Positions 49,237-57,972 of a stretch of DNA of 64,000 bases are shown here, in pieces. Below the pieces are notes generated by a model that ran no database searches, had not been told where the DNA came from, and was given only the letters and a program-made list of their open reading frames with translations. A program made the translations under genes and the position numbers. The DNA is taken from positions 16,426-80,425 of the forward strand of contig JBDNJM010000164.1 in assembly GCA_041687755.1 (NCBI GenBank), given 5' to 3'. The DNA comes from JBDNJM01 sp041687755 (GTDB lineage: Bacteria; Planctomycetota; UBA1135; GCA-002686595). The first letter of the stretch is position 1, and each line of letters starts with the position of its first letter.

Positions 49237-50535
49237 ATGTCGTTCGCACCGCTCTCTTCCAGCACACCTGCAGCATCGCGCGCCGCCGCTTGGTGCCTGT
49301 CCGCGCTCCTGCTCACGGCGAGCCTGAGCGCGAGACCTGGCTTGCGCTCCTCGACCGGGCTCGGTTGCGGCCTCGCCTCCCCGGGCACTGTGAACCCGGG
49401 CATTGGGACGCCGAAGCCTGCCGACGAGTCCCCCGCGCCCCCCACTCCGGGACGCTCCGGCCCCGGCCGCGGGCACTCCCTCCGAACTCAGGAGAGCTCC
49501 GGTCCGGGCGCCGACGTCTCGGCCACCGCGAAGCTCGACCCGAGCCAGCGCCGGGCCATCGACCAGGCGCTGCGCTCCGGCCTCGACTTTCTCAGCGCCG
49601 TCCAGGCCGAGCGATCCGACGGATCCTGGCCCATCCCCGAGGCCCGGCGCGCCAACCAGGCCCCGCTGGCCGTCACCGCGCTCAGCACCCTCGCCCTAAT
49701 GTCGGGCGGCAGCCCGCCCGGCCGTGGGCCCCACGGCGCCGAGGTCGCACGCGGCATCGACCACCTCCTCACGCGCGTCGCCCTCAGCAAGGAGGATCCG
49801 GCCCGGGGCTACGTCGGCAGCTCCGGCGACATCAACTCGCGCATGCACGGCCACGGCTTTGCGACCCTGGCCCTGGCCGAGGCCTACTCCCAGTCGCCCG
49901 GCTCGCCCCGGGGACGCCGCATCGCCGAGTCGCTGCCCCTCGCGGTCGACCTCATCCAGCGCACCCAGGGCTCGGAGGGCGGCTGGAACTACGAACCCCG
50001 GGTCGAGGTCGAACACGAGGGCTCCGTGACCATCTGCCTCGTGCAGGCCCTGAGAGCCGCGCGCAACGCGGGCATCGCCGTTGACCCCGACGGCATCGCC
50101 CGCGCGGAAGACTACGTGCGCCGCAGCCAGGCCCCCGACGGCAGTTTCAGGTACACGCTCGGCTCGGATCAGACCAGCGTCGCGCTCACCGCCGCCGCCG
50201 TCGCGACGCTCGAGGCGGTTGGCCGCTACGACGACCCCGCCCTGATCCGCGGCCTCGAAGCCATCTGGCGCGACCTCGCCCAGCGCGAGGCCGACGGCGA
50301 CCGCAGCGCCTTCCCCTATTACGAACGCTTCTACATGGCTCAGGCCCTGTGGCAGCACCCCGACCGCGCCCAGTTTGACCGCTGGTTCGCCGACGAGCTC
50401 CAGAGCGTGCTCGCCAGCCAGGAAGAGAACGGCTCCTGGATGGACAACTGCCCCTATGGCCGCGTCTACGCCACGGCCATGAACTGCCTGTTCCTGAGCG
50501 TCCCGCTCGAGAACCTCCCGATCTTCACGCGCTGA
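49237..50535 (+). CDS. Secreted protein of prenyltransferase/squalene-cyclase fold (copy 2)
   Basis: 432 residues from the ATG at 49237, 65 bases after the Gln-rich gene. The signal region is AAAWCLSALLLTASLSARPG. A Pro/Gly/Ser-rich linker (about 30-95) precedes the alpha/alpha barrel. Repeats there include GLDFLSAVQAERSDGSWPIP, IQRTQGSEGGWNYEP, RRSQAPDGSFRYTLG and LASQEENGSWMDNCPYG. No DxDD cyclase motif. It is a paralog of the 41774 gene with the same final LPIF-x-R. Last gene of the operon; the next gene is on the opposite strand. Confidence 0.88.
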   Translation: MSFAPLSSSTPAASRAAAWCLSALLLTASLSARPGLRSSTGLGCGLASPGTVNPGIGTPKPADESPAPPTPGRSGPGRGHSLRTQESSGPGADVSATAKLDPSQRRAIDQALRSGLDFLSAVQAERSDGSWPIPEARRANQAPLAVTALSTLALMSGGSPPGRGPHGAEVARGIDHLLTRVALSKEDPARGYVGSSGDINSRMHGHGFATLALAEAYSQSPGSPRGRRIAESLPLAVDLIQRTQGSEGGWNYEPRVEVEHEGSVTICLVQALRAARNAGIAVDPDGIARAEDYVRRSQAPDGSFRYTLGSDQTSVALTAAAVATLEAVGRYDDPALIRGLEAIWRDLAQREADGDRSAFPYYERFYMAQALWQHPDRAQFDRWFADELQSVLASQEENGSWMDNCPYGRVYATAMNCLFLSVPLENLPIFTR

Positions 50536-50738
50536 TCAGCGGTCGAGCGCGCCTCGAGCCGGCTGGATCGGCAGGCCGGGAGCAGGCTCCCGCACGGCAC
50601 GCATCGCTCGCAGTCCCCTGCAGGTCGTCTTGGACGGTCGCGCGCAAAGTGCGTCCAGGGTCGAACAGGCCGCCGAAGGCTCCGGCTGCGTGCGAGCTCG
50701 ATGCAGGGCCCGTGAGCAGCCCCATGAAGAGCCCGGGC
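50536..50738. other. Convergent region at operon end
   Basis: About 200 bases between converging genes. The hairpin CGGGAGC-AG-GCTCCCG at 50577-50592 is a plausible stop signal for the operon, but it has no T-tract on either side, so the call is weak. Confidence 0.4.
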
Positions 50739-53489
50739 CTAAAGTTCAAGCGGCTGCTGGATCGTCTGCAACAGCGCTCCGTCCACCCAGATCTCGACGC
50801 CGATCGCGGTCGTGATCTCAGCCAGCGCGGGCAGGTACCGGATCGCGAACAGGTGCGTCCCATCGGGGCGACCGTAGGTCTCAGTCGGCACGACCTCGGC
50901 CCAGCCCTGGAACGAGGGCTCCGGCGTGCCCTTCGCGGGCCCGCCGGAACCCGGGTGGGCGCCCTGGCCGCTGGTGAGCGGACCCCCCACGGCGCCCGGT
51001 AGAGCCGAGCCCCGACCCGTGCAGCCCTGCGCGCTGCCCACCGGCGGCGGAGGCGGCAGCAGTAGGCGCAGCTCGACGACTGCATCGCTGCCCAGCGCCC
51101 GGCCGGAGCTGTCGCGGGGTTTGACCAGCAGACGCGTCACGTCCGGCGCGGCCGCGTGGTGCGCGTAGGTCAGCGCAGGGAAGGTCCCGGTTTCGTTCGC
51201 ATCTGCGGGCCCGGCGGCGTTCAGTTCCACCTGCGGCAGAGCGACGCCATCGACGCGGACGCTCAAGAATTCGGTCGTTGGCAGCGCAGGCGCGGGGATG
51301 GTCGCCCGATAGCGCCCGTCGCCCAGGTCCACAACGGGCAGCATGCCCGCTTGGAGTACATCGACGGTGACAGTGCGTCCGGCCCCCATAGCGATTCCGT
51401 TCGTGTCGCAGGGTGTCACGACCAGATCGGTTCGATCCGTGCTGCCGGCTCGCATGCTCTGCTGGCTCAGCTGGACCCGGCTCACCGCGGGGTCCACCGG
51501 TCCGATCATGTGCACGACCGGACGCACCGCCGGTACAAAGCCGGCGAAGTCCGCCTCAACCCGATAGGGCCCGGGCGTCCCGTCCGCCAGGAAGCGTCGG
51601 CGGTAGCTGCCGTCGCCCATGTCCTGCACCGGCCCGCCGGGGGTCAAGCCGGGGATCTCGAGCGTGACGCTCGCGCCAGCCCCGAGGGCCGATCCATCCG
51701 CCGCATGGGCGAAGGCCGTCAGGATGAACTTCGTCGGGGCTCCAGGGATGCCGAGCGTGCTCGAAAGCAGCGCCTGCTGGCCGATCTCGAACAGCTTGGG
51801 CTCGACCAGTTCGAGCCGAGTGTTTGCCGGAACGCCGAGCAAAGTCTGTTCGACCCCCGAGGCGTAGCGCACGCGCAGGTCGACCGCATCGAGCGTCCCG
51901 AGCCCGAAGTGGGCGATGCGCTCGTGCTGGGAAGCCGTCGGACCCTCGTTGCCGATCAGCACGCTGTGCTCGTCACCGGCCGCGCCCGTCCAGCGCAGCA
52001 AGGTGCCCTCGCCCTCAGAGCCGCTGGTCTGGCCTACGACCTTCGCGGTCAGGAAGCCGTACTCGCCGCGCGCCATGCGGTTCTCGAAGTACCTCAAGCG
52101 TCCCGCGGTCTCCACCACGACGAGGTCGAGGTCGCCGTCCGCGTCCACGTCGGCGAAGGCGCCCGCCCGATCGTCGTAAAAGTCCGCGAGCCCAATGGGG
52201 CCGCCGACATCCTGGAACGCGTAATTGCCCGCGGGACCCAGGCCCCGATACATCGAGTTGCGCTGCTGGCGCGGCAGGAAGGTCTTGACCGGGTTGATGC
52301 CGGCGACGTGCCCGTTGACCACGAACAGATCGAGCACGCTGTCCAGGTCGATGTCGATGAACATCGCTGCCCAGCCGGACGTCAGACCCTTCTGCCCGGG
52401 CTGGTCGAGAAACGGCACCTTCTCGTCGAGCACGCCGAGCGGGCCCGCGACGTTGACGTAGGCCGAGGTGCTGCCAGGCCACCCGGAGTTCTCCAGCAGC
52501 CAGTTCGTTCCGATATCCGTCTTGTAGATGTCGAAGTCGCCGTCCTGGTCGTAGTCCCCGAAGGCGATCCCCATGATGCCCTCTTCCTGACCGGTGCCTG
52601 AAGCGGCAGTCAGATCGGTGTACAGGCCGTCCGCAGCGCCCTTCAAGAAGGCGTCGCCCTTGTTCGGGCCGGTCACCTGAACGAGATCGCCGACGAAGAA
52701 GTCGTTGCCGACGATGACGTCCCACTGGGAGTCCCCGTCGAGGTCGGCGACGCCCGTCGCGTGCGCCGATCCGGTGTCCGCCAACCCGTTCACTTCCGCC
52801 AGCTCGGTGAAGCTCCCGTTGGTGTTGTTGCGGTACCAGGCGTTCGGCGTCGTGTGGAACTCGGACAGGTACAAATCCAGCCAGCCGTCGTTGTCCAGAT
52901 CGAACCAGTTCGCGAACAGCGTGCGGCCGCGGCCGACGGTGCCCGACAGAGCCGTGATGTCTTCGAACTGGCCGGTGCCATCGTTCTCGTAGAGCCGTCC
53001 GCGCCCGGCCTCCGCGCCGATACCGCCGCCAATCATGGACCCGATGAACAGGTCGACGTCGCCGTCTCGGTCGTAGTCCCCGAAGGCCGGCGCGCGATCG
53101 AGCTGCGCGGAACAAATTCCAGCCTGCGCAGCCGTCTCGGTCCAGACCACGTCCGGCGCGCCCGGGTTGAGGTACAGGTGGGTCGGCAGCATGGAGCCGC
53201 AGCCAACCAGATCTTGGTCGCCGTCGCCGTCAACGTCACCGAACGCGACGCCGCACTGGGCCCAGTCGGCGACCGAGCGCCAGCTCTCCGTCAGCTCGTC
53301 GAAACCGCTCAGCGAGCGGTGGTCCAGCCCGAGCTCGAGCGCGCGCTCAACGAAGCCTTCCCCGAACTCTTGGGCGAGTGCTGCCGGACCCAAACCCACG
53401 AACAGGCTCAGGCCGACAACCGGCAGTAGCAGACCGGTCCAGCCGGTCGGGGGCTGCGCAGCGCCCTGTCCGAAATGTGTAAGAGGCAT
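50739..53489 (-). CDS. Secreted FG-GAP/VCBS and ASPIC/UnbV protein
   Basis: 916 residues from the ATG giving MPLTHFGQGAAQPPTGWTGL; the leader continues LLLPVVGLSLFVGLGPAALA. An integrin-alpha-like propeller carries at least seven calcium-type loops (DVDGDGDQD, DYDRDGDVD, DLDNDGWLD, DYDQDGDFD, DVDADGDLD and others). An ASPIC/UnbV-like module follows around AKVVGQTSGSEGEGTLLRW to HFGLGTLDAVDLRVRYASG. The last 350 residues look like two or three Ig-like or invasin-type sandwiches (SVTLEIPGLTPGGPVQDMGD, GRTVTVDVLQAGMLPVVDLG). Extracellular or surface-exposed. It lies downstream of the nucleotidyltransferase on the same strand but 358 bases away. Confidence 0.88.
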   Translation of the reverse strand: MPLTHFGQGAAQPPTGWTGLLLPVVGLSLFVGLGPAALAQEFGEGFVERALELGLDHRSLSGFDELTESWRSVADWAQCGVAFGDVDGDGDQDLVGCGSMLPTHLYLNPGAPDVVWTETAAQAGICSAQLDRAPAFGDYDRDGDVDLFIGSMIGGGIGAEAGRGRLYENDGTGQFEDITALSGTVGRGRTLFANWFDLDNDGWLDLYLSEFHTTPNAWYRNNTNGSFTELAEVNGLADTGSAHATGVADLDGDSQWDVIVGNDFFVGDLVQVTGPNKGDAFLKGAADGLYTDLTAASGTGQEEGIMGIAFGDYDQDGDFDIYKTDIGTNWLLENSGWPGSTSAYVNVAGPLGVLDEKVPFLDQPGQKGLTSGWAAMFIDIDLDSVLDLFVVNGHVAGINPVKTFLPRQQRNSMYRGLGPAGNYAFQDVGGPIGLADFYDDRAGAFADVDADGDLDLVVVETAGRLRYFENRMARGEYGFLTAKVVGQTSGSEGEGTLLRWTGAAGDEHSVLIGNEGPTASQHERIAHFGLGTLDAVDLRVRYASGVEQTLLGVPANTRLELVEPKLFEIGQQALLSSTLGIPGAPTKFILTAFAHAADGSALGAGASVTLEIPGLTPGGPVQDMGDGSYRRRFLADGTPGPYRVEADFAGFVPAVRPVVHMIGPVDPAVSRVQLSQQSMRAGSTDRTDLVVTPCDTNGIAMGAGRTVTVDVLQAGMLPVVDLGDGRYRATIPAPALPTTEFLSVRVDGVALPQVELNAAGPADANETGTFPALTYAHHAAAPDVTRLLVKPRDSSGRALGSDAVVELRLLLPPPPPVGSAQGCTGRGSALPGAVGGPLTSGQGAHPGSGGPAKGTPEPSFQGWAEVVPTETYGRPDGTHLFAIRYLPALAEITTAIGVEIWVDGALLQTIQQPLEL

Positions 53490-53847
53490 AGCGGTGCGAT
53501 CAGGCAGTGTCTGGGGCTCGGACTCCCCAAGCGGCAAGGCCTGGGAGCGAGGGGGGGGGATTCAGAAACCTGGCGAGGCGCATCCCTCCTTAGGCTAGCT
53601 CATGAGTCCAATTTCAGGCCGCCAACTTGGCACGACAACAGGGAATTCTTGGGCCCATCCGAGGCCTTCGGGCGGGCCTGAGGCGCGCGGAGAGGCATCG
53701 ATCGCTAACCACGCTGCTCCAGAAGTACCTGCATCTGGAGGTTAAGGTCGGCAACCCCTGCCTCAGTTCCTCGGCGGGCCCACGCTCCACAGGCCCGAGA
53801 ACGCGAGCACGGCGGGCCGTTCGAGCGAATCGAACAGCCCTGCGAAA
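53490..53847. other. Intergenic region upstream of FG-GAP/ASPIC gene
   Basis: 358 bases with no recognisable gene. It contains a G8 run near 53550 and a weak hairpin (AGGCC/GGCCT) near 53662. It should carry the promoter of the minus-strand FG-GAP gene, and perhaps the end of the nucleotidyltransferase transcript. Confidence 0.4.
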
Positions 53848-54798
53848 TCAGTCGGCGCCCAGCACCTGACCGCCGACGAAGATCGCATCCCGGTGAACCC
53901 CGGCGGGAACCCGCTCTCCCGGCATGACCAGACAACGCTCTAGGCGCGCCCCTGCGGCCACCTTGGCCCCGGCCATCACGACGCTGCGCTCCAGCTCCAC
54001 ACCCGCCCCCAGCACTGCCGTCGGGTCCACGTGTCGATCCGCGCCGGTGCGATCCAGCACATGCAGGTTGAGCTGCAGCAGATCGTCCGGCGTCGAGAGG
54101 TTGAGGTCGCGCTCCACCACCTCGGCAGCAACGACGCCGTAGCCGTCCTCGATGAATATCTGGATCGCGTCGGTCAGCTCGTACTCATCCCGCATCGCGG
54201 TTCGCGGCGTGCGTCGGATGGCGTCGAAGATGGCGTCGTGGAATAAGTACAGGCCGCATCCTTTGAGGTCATTGCGCGGTCGGCGCGGCTTCTCCACGAC
54301 CCGCTCGACGAAACCGGCGTCGTTCAAGGCCACCGTGAAGTTGCGCTGAATGACGGCGGGGTCCGACTCGCGCTTCACCGCGAGCACCGCATCGACGCCT
54401 TCCTGGCCGAACGCCTCCACCATCGAGTCGAGGCGCTTGGTCTCGAAGAAAATGTCGCCCAGGAACAGCAGGAACGGTCGTTCCACATGCCCCTCGAGCT
54501 GCGAGAGCGCGTGGGCGATCCCGAGCGTGTGCTCCTGCTCCACGTACTGCAGGCGAACCCCGTAGCGCGAGCCGTCCCCGAGCGCCTGGACGATGTGATG
54601 ACCCAGGTGGCCGATCACGATGGTCACGTTCTCGATGCCGAGCTCGCGCATCGCCTCGAGCTGCCAGACGAGCAGCGGACGATCGAGCACGGGCAGCAGC
54701 GGCTTCGGTAGCGCGTCGCTGAACGGCCGAATCCGACGCCCCTTGCCTGCCGCGAGAATGACCCCGTCGAGATCGGAACCGAAGCTAGTGGAAGACAA
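53848..54798 (-). CDS. Sugar-phosphate nucleotidyltransferase
   Basis: 316 residues. The N-terminal NTP-transferase domain starts GVILAAGKGRRIRPFSDALP with KPLLPVLDRPLL, the nucleotide loop and lysine of the RmlA/GalU/GlmU family. FLLFLGDIFFETK supplies the metal Asp, and NFTVALNDAGFVERVVEKP is also typical. The C-terminal 60 residues (DPTAVLGAGVELERSVVMAG, AKVAAGARLERCLVMPGERV) form hexapeptide-like turns of a left-handed beta helix. It transfers a nucleotide to a sugar 1-phosphate; sugar and nucleotide cannot be told from sequence (dTDP-glucose type is most common). Likely serves glycan or surface polysaccharide synthesis. Confidence 0.88.
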   Translation of the reverse strand: MSSTSFGSDLDGVILAAGKGRRIRPFSDALPKPLLPVLDRPLLVWQLEAMRELGIENVTIVIGHLGHHIVQALGDGSRYGVRLQYVEQEHTLGIAHALSQLEGHVERPFLLFLGDIFFETKRLDSMVEAFGQEGVDAVLAVKRESDPAVIQRNFTVALNDAGFVERVVEKPRRPRNDLKGCGLYLFHDAIFDAIRRTPRTAMRDEYELTDAIQIFIEDGYGVVAAEVVERDLNLSTPDDLLQLNLHVLDRTGADRHVDPTAVLGAGVELERSVVMAGAKVAAGARLERCLVMPGERVPAGVHRDAIFVGGQVLGAD

Positions 54799-54966
54799 TG
54801 CGGAATGGGGGCCGGTGGTGGAGCGTGCGCGTCAGGGGCGATCCGCGGCGCGTCAGGAACCCGTGGCGCCGCGTGTCAGAGACCCCTAGAGAATACCCCG
54901 CGGCGGCATCCTGTAACCGTCTCATGCTCCTGCGGCATCAGCCGATGGTCCAGAAGGCAACTGATA

Positions 54967-54995
54967 GGCACTGCGCTCAGGCAGCGCCATTTTTT
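54967..54995 (+). terminator. Possible terminator facing the FG-GAP lipoprotein gene
   Basis: GGC-A-CTGC and GCAG-C-GCC pair around a GCTCAG loop, followed by ATTTTTTC. The shape fits a Rho-independent terminator reading rightward, yet both neighbouring genes are on the minus strand. It may block antisense transcription; the minus-strand reading has the A-tract before, not a T-tract after, the hairpin. Confidence 0.4.
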
Positions 54996-55004
54996 CACAG
55001 CCTC

Positions 55005-57323
55005 TCAGAGAGTTTCGATGGGTTCGATCAACCCGACCCAGATGGCGCGGGAGAACGGACCGATAAAGACGAGCTCCGGCTTACCGTCCGCGTCGAGGTC
55101 CTCCAGTCGAGCGTCGCTCACGCCGAAGGGCACCGTGCGCCCGTCGTCCTCGCCCGGAGGCAGCGCATTGAACTGCCCCTTGCCATCGTTGCCGAGCACG
55201 TTGAGGCTGCCTCCGACCAGGGTCGAGAGCAGATCCGCACGACCGTCGGCATCGACATCGAGCGGCAGCGGAGTCCCGGGCCAGGGACCCAGCTCGAGGT
55301 CGACCCGGTCGAAGGTCGTCGCGTCGGAGCCGGAGAGGAACAGCGGGCTGCTGGTGGCCAGTGGACTGGGCTGGTCGCAACCGATGTCGGGCTTGCCGTC
55401 CCCGTTCCAGTCGTGGACGACCAGGCGCAGCGGCGCGAGGTCCAGCTCAGCCAAGTAGGACCAGATGAGAGCGGGCTCGCCGTTCACGTCGTCGGTCTCC
55501 ATGATTCCGATGCCTGCACCGATGTCGGCCATTTCGTCGAGTCCGAACACCAGCTCGGGCCGGCCATCGAGGTCCACGTCCGCCGAGGCCACGTCCGTGG
55601 GCCGGCCGGGCAGATCGAGCGAGTTCCACAGCTCCAGGTTCCCGAGCCCGTCGTTGCGGAGGGTCTGAATCGCGCCCTTGCCCCACAGCCCGACGGCGAC
55701 GTCGAGGTCCCCGTCGAGGTCCAGGTCGGCCAACTCCAAACCGAGGGGCCGGTCGCCCACCGGAATCTGGCGCACTGCACCGGAGGGCGAGAGCGTCCCG
55801 CCTCCTGAAAAGGTGCGCAGCTCGCTGAACTGGTACAGGCAGACCGCCGTGTCCAAGAAGCTGTCGCCGTCCAGATCGCCCAACGCGAGGTCCCCAGGCG
55901 ATTCCTCGATGCCACCGGTCAGCGCGAGGGTGTCGCCCTTCTCGAAGCGCCCGTCAGGCAGCCCGCGCATGTAGATCAGGCGCAGCTGCTGGCGGTCGAC
56001 GCAGACCGCATCGGTCAAACCGTCTGCGTCCAGGTCGCCCAGGTTCATGATCACGAGGTCGTCGCCCGCGATGTAGCCGCTCGGCGCCTTGAGGGCCAAG
56101 CCCGGTAGGACGTCCAGCTCGAGGCGGCCCGAGGCCGTCACGACCTCGACGGGGTCTTGCGCGCCCATGCCGCGGTCCAGGCGACGAATGTCAGGGCCCC
56201 CGAGGAACAGCCGGACCGCTCCGAAGACCGGCGGCTGGCCCTGGGGCGAGCTGAAGCCCCGGCGCACGGAGACCGCCTGCTCGAACGGCAGCCCGACCAC
56301 GAGATCTAGGATTCCGTCACCGTTCAGGTCGGTCGCGAGCACATCCGAGCTGGGCCCCGCCGTCGGGACCCACTCGACGTTCGCGAACGTCGTGGGCTCC
56401 TGGAACAGGAGCGCCACGCCGAGCTGATCGTCGCCGGCGTCGGTGATTCCGAGGTCCAGGTCCCCGTCTCGGTCCAGGTCTCCCAACACTCGAACGCGCG
56501 GGATGCCGAGCTGATCGAGCAGCACTTCAGGTGCCGCGAATTCGCCAATCGACGTCTGCCGCTGGAGCAGGATGCGGCCATCGCCCTTCGCAAGCGTGGG
56601 CAGCTCGGCGATCAGCAGGTCGATCAGGCCGTCCGCGCCGACGTCGAACGGGACCACGTCCAGCGGTCCGTGAATCGTGTCGGAGAACCCGAGCCCGGCG
56701 GGCGCCGCGACCTCGAATAGACCGCCCTCTTCAAGCCGCAGGAGCGCGATGCGCCGCTCGTAGACCAGCGGCAGGAGCAGCTCGTCGCGCTCGACGCCTT
56801 CACTGAGTCGCACCGCGCTGCAGTAGGCGCTGATCGAGCCCAGCTCGACCTCCGCGCGCTGCTCGAGCAGGGCCTCGCCCGCCCCGTCGAACAGGACGAC
56901 CCGAGTCGGCGTATCGAACCCACCCTCCAGCTCCCCGCCGGGCGGCGGAACGATCGAGGGCATGCGGCACAGGACCACGAGCTCGAGGTCGCCATCGCCG
57001 TCGAAGTCTCCGGGCGTGAGTCGCAGGGGCACGCCGGGCAGGGGCAACAGCTGAACGGTCCCGCCGTCTGCGCCGAAGTCGACGCGCAAAAGGTCGGGCG
57101 ACCGCGCGATTTCGACCAGGTCGGACATGCCGTTGCCGTCGAGGTCGAGCTTCAGCGCATCGGTCACGCCAGATCCGGCGAGGGGCGTCAGCCGGCCGAG
57201 TTGCAGATCGAGCGGGAAGACCGGGTTGGCCGGAGGCTCGACGATAAAGTTGCCCGAACCTCCACCTTCGCAGGCGCTTAGGAGGCCGGCCGCGAGGCCG
57301 AGGGCGAAGGTCAAACGGGGCAT
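55005..57323 (-). CDS. FG-GAP/VCBS-repeat lipoprotein
   Basis: 772 residues from the ATG giving MPRLTFALGLAAGLLSACEG. The lipobox LLSAC places the acylated Cys at residue 18, so the protein is a lipoprotein with a Gly-rich spacer after the Cys. The rest is propeller sequence with about twelve loops of the D-x-D/N-x-D/N-G type (DLDGNGMSD, DFDGDGDLE, DLDRDGDLD, DLNGDGILD, DLDADGLTD, DLDGDSFLD, DLDLDGDLD, DVDLDGRPE, DWNGDGKPD, DVDADGRAD, DLDADGKPE). This is enough for two seven-bladed propellers. Such loops bind calcium in integrin-like proteins. No catalytic domain. It ends near the window's nucleotidyltransferase gene, 206 bases upstream of it on the same strand. Confidence 0.87.
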   Translation of the reverse strand: MPRLTFALGLAAGLLSACEGGGSGNFIVEPPANPVFPLDLQLGRLTPLAGSGVTDALKLDLDGNGMSDLVEIARSPDLLRVDFGADGGTVQLLPLPGVPLRLTPGDFDGDGDLELVVLCRMPSIVPPPGGELEGGFDTPTRVVLFDGAGEALLEQRAEVELGSISAYCSAVRLSEGVERDELLLPLVYERRIALLRLEEGGLFEVAAPAGLGFSDTIHGPLDVVPFDVGADGLIDLLIAELPTLAKGDGRILLQRQTSIGEFAAPEVLLDQLGIPRVRVLGDLDRDGDLDLGITDAGDDQLGVALLFQEPTTFANVEWVPTAGPSSDVLATDLNGDGILDLVVGLPFEQAVSVRRGFSSPQGQPPVFGAVRLFLGGPDIRRLDRGMGAQDPVEVVTASGRLELDVLPGLALKAPSGYIAGDDLVIMNLGDLDADGLTDAVCVDRQQLRLIYMRGLPDGRFEKGDTLALTGGIEESPGDLALGDLDGDSFLDTAVCLYQFSELRTFSGGGTLSPSGAVRQIPVGDRPLGLELADLDLDGDLDVAVGLWGKGAIQTLRNDGLGNLELWNSLDLPGRPTDVASADVDLDGRPELVFGLDEMADIGAGIGIMETDDVNGEPALIWSYLAELDLAPLRLVVHDWNGDGKPDIGCDQPSPLATSSPLFLSGSDATTFDRVDLELGPWPGTPLPLDVDADGRADLLSTLVGGSLNVLGNDGKGQFNALPPGEDDGRTVPFGVSDARLEDLDADGKPELVFIGPFSRAIWVGLIEPIETL

Positions 57324-57972
57324 GACAAGGCGGCGGGGCTGGACCCCGCGAGGTGAGAAAGCCGTGGACTGAAGCGGACCCGGAGGCCGAGAGGCAAGGC
57401 TCGGCTGGGCCGCAAAGGCCGACGTTTTGGCGAGACGTTCCATCACATAACTCTTACACCGATATTTGGGGCGCGGGGGCCTAACCTGTCTTGGGAAGTT
57501 GTTTTCGACCCGGGCCGCTTGCCGGAGCGGTCGCCTCGGGGCCCCCGTCTCCCGCGCTTTCCTGGGTCCCCAGACGAGCCTTCTGGTTCGCCCTTGGACC
57601 CAGCCCCCTTAAGACCGAGGGAGCGGATCCGGACCTCAGCAGTTGCCCTGATCGCGAGGTCCCGACGCCGTGTCGCGATCGCGACCGCTCGTCCCTAGTG
57701 CCGGTCCTCCAGCGCGATAGGACCGAGCTCCCCCGCTGACCCCCGAAGCCCCGGCCCGTCCGCCCACTCCGCGCCACGAACGGCCGGTTGCCTAGCCGTC
57801 GAGCGCCGCAGGACCCGCTCCCCCGCCCGCACGGATCGTGGCCTCCGACCGCCCGAATCACAGATCGCCCGACCTAGAAGTGCCGGCGGAGACCAAGGAA
57901 CGCAAACCGTTGCCGCCCGCTCCCGCCAAACGCGCCTACGCTGGAACTCCCCACTCTCCCCCCAGCTGTCCC
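57324..57972. other. Divergent promoter region
   Basis: About 650 bases between the minus-strand lipoprotein gene and the plus-strand FG-GAP/ASPIC gene. It is the only relatively AT-rich spot nearby (TAACTCTTACACCGATATTT at 57446-57465), a plausible promoter area for the lipoprotein gene. Short open frames here are not convincing. No operator was identified. Confidence 0.45.
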
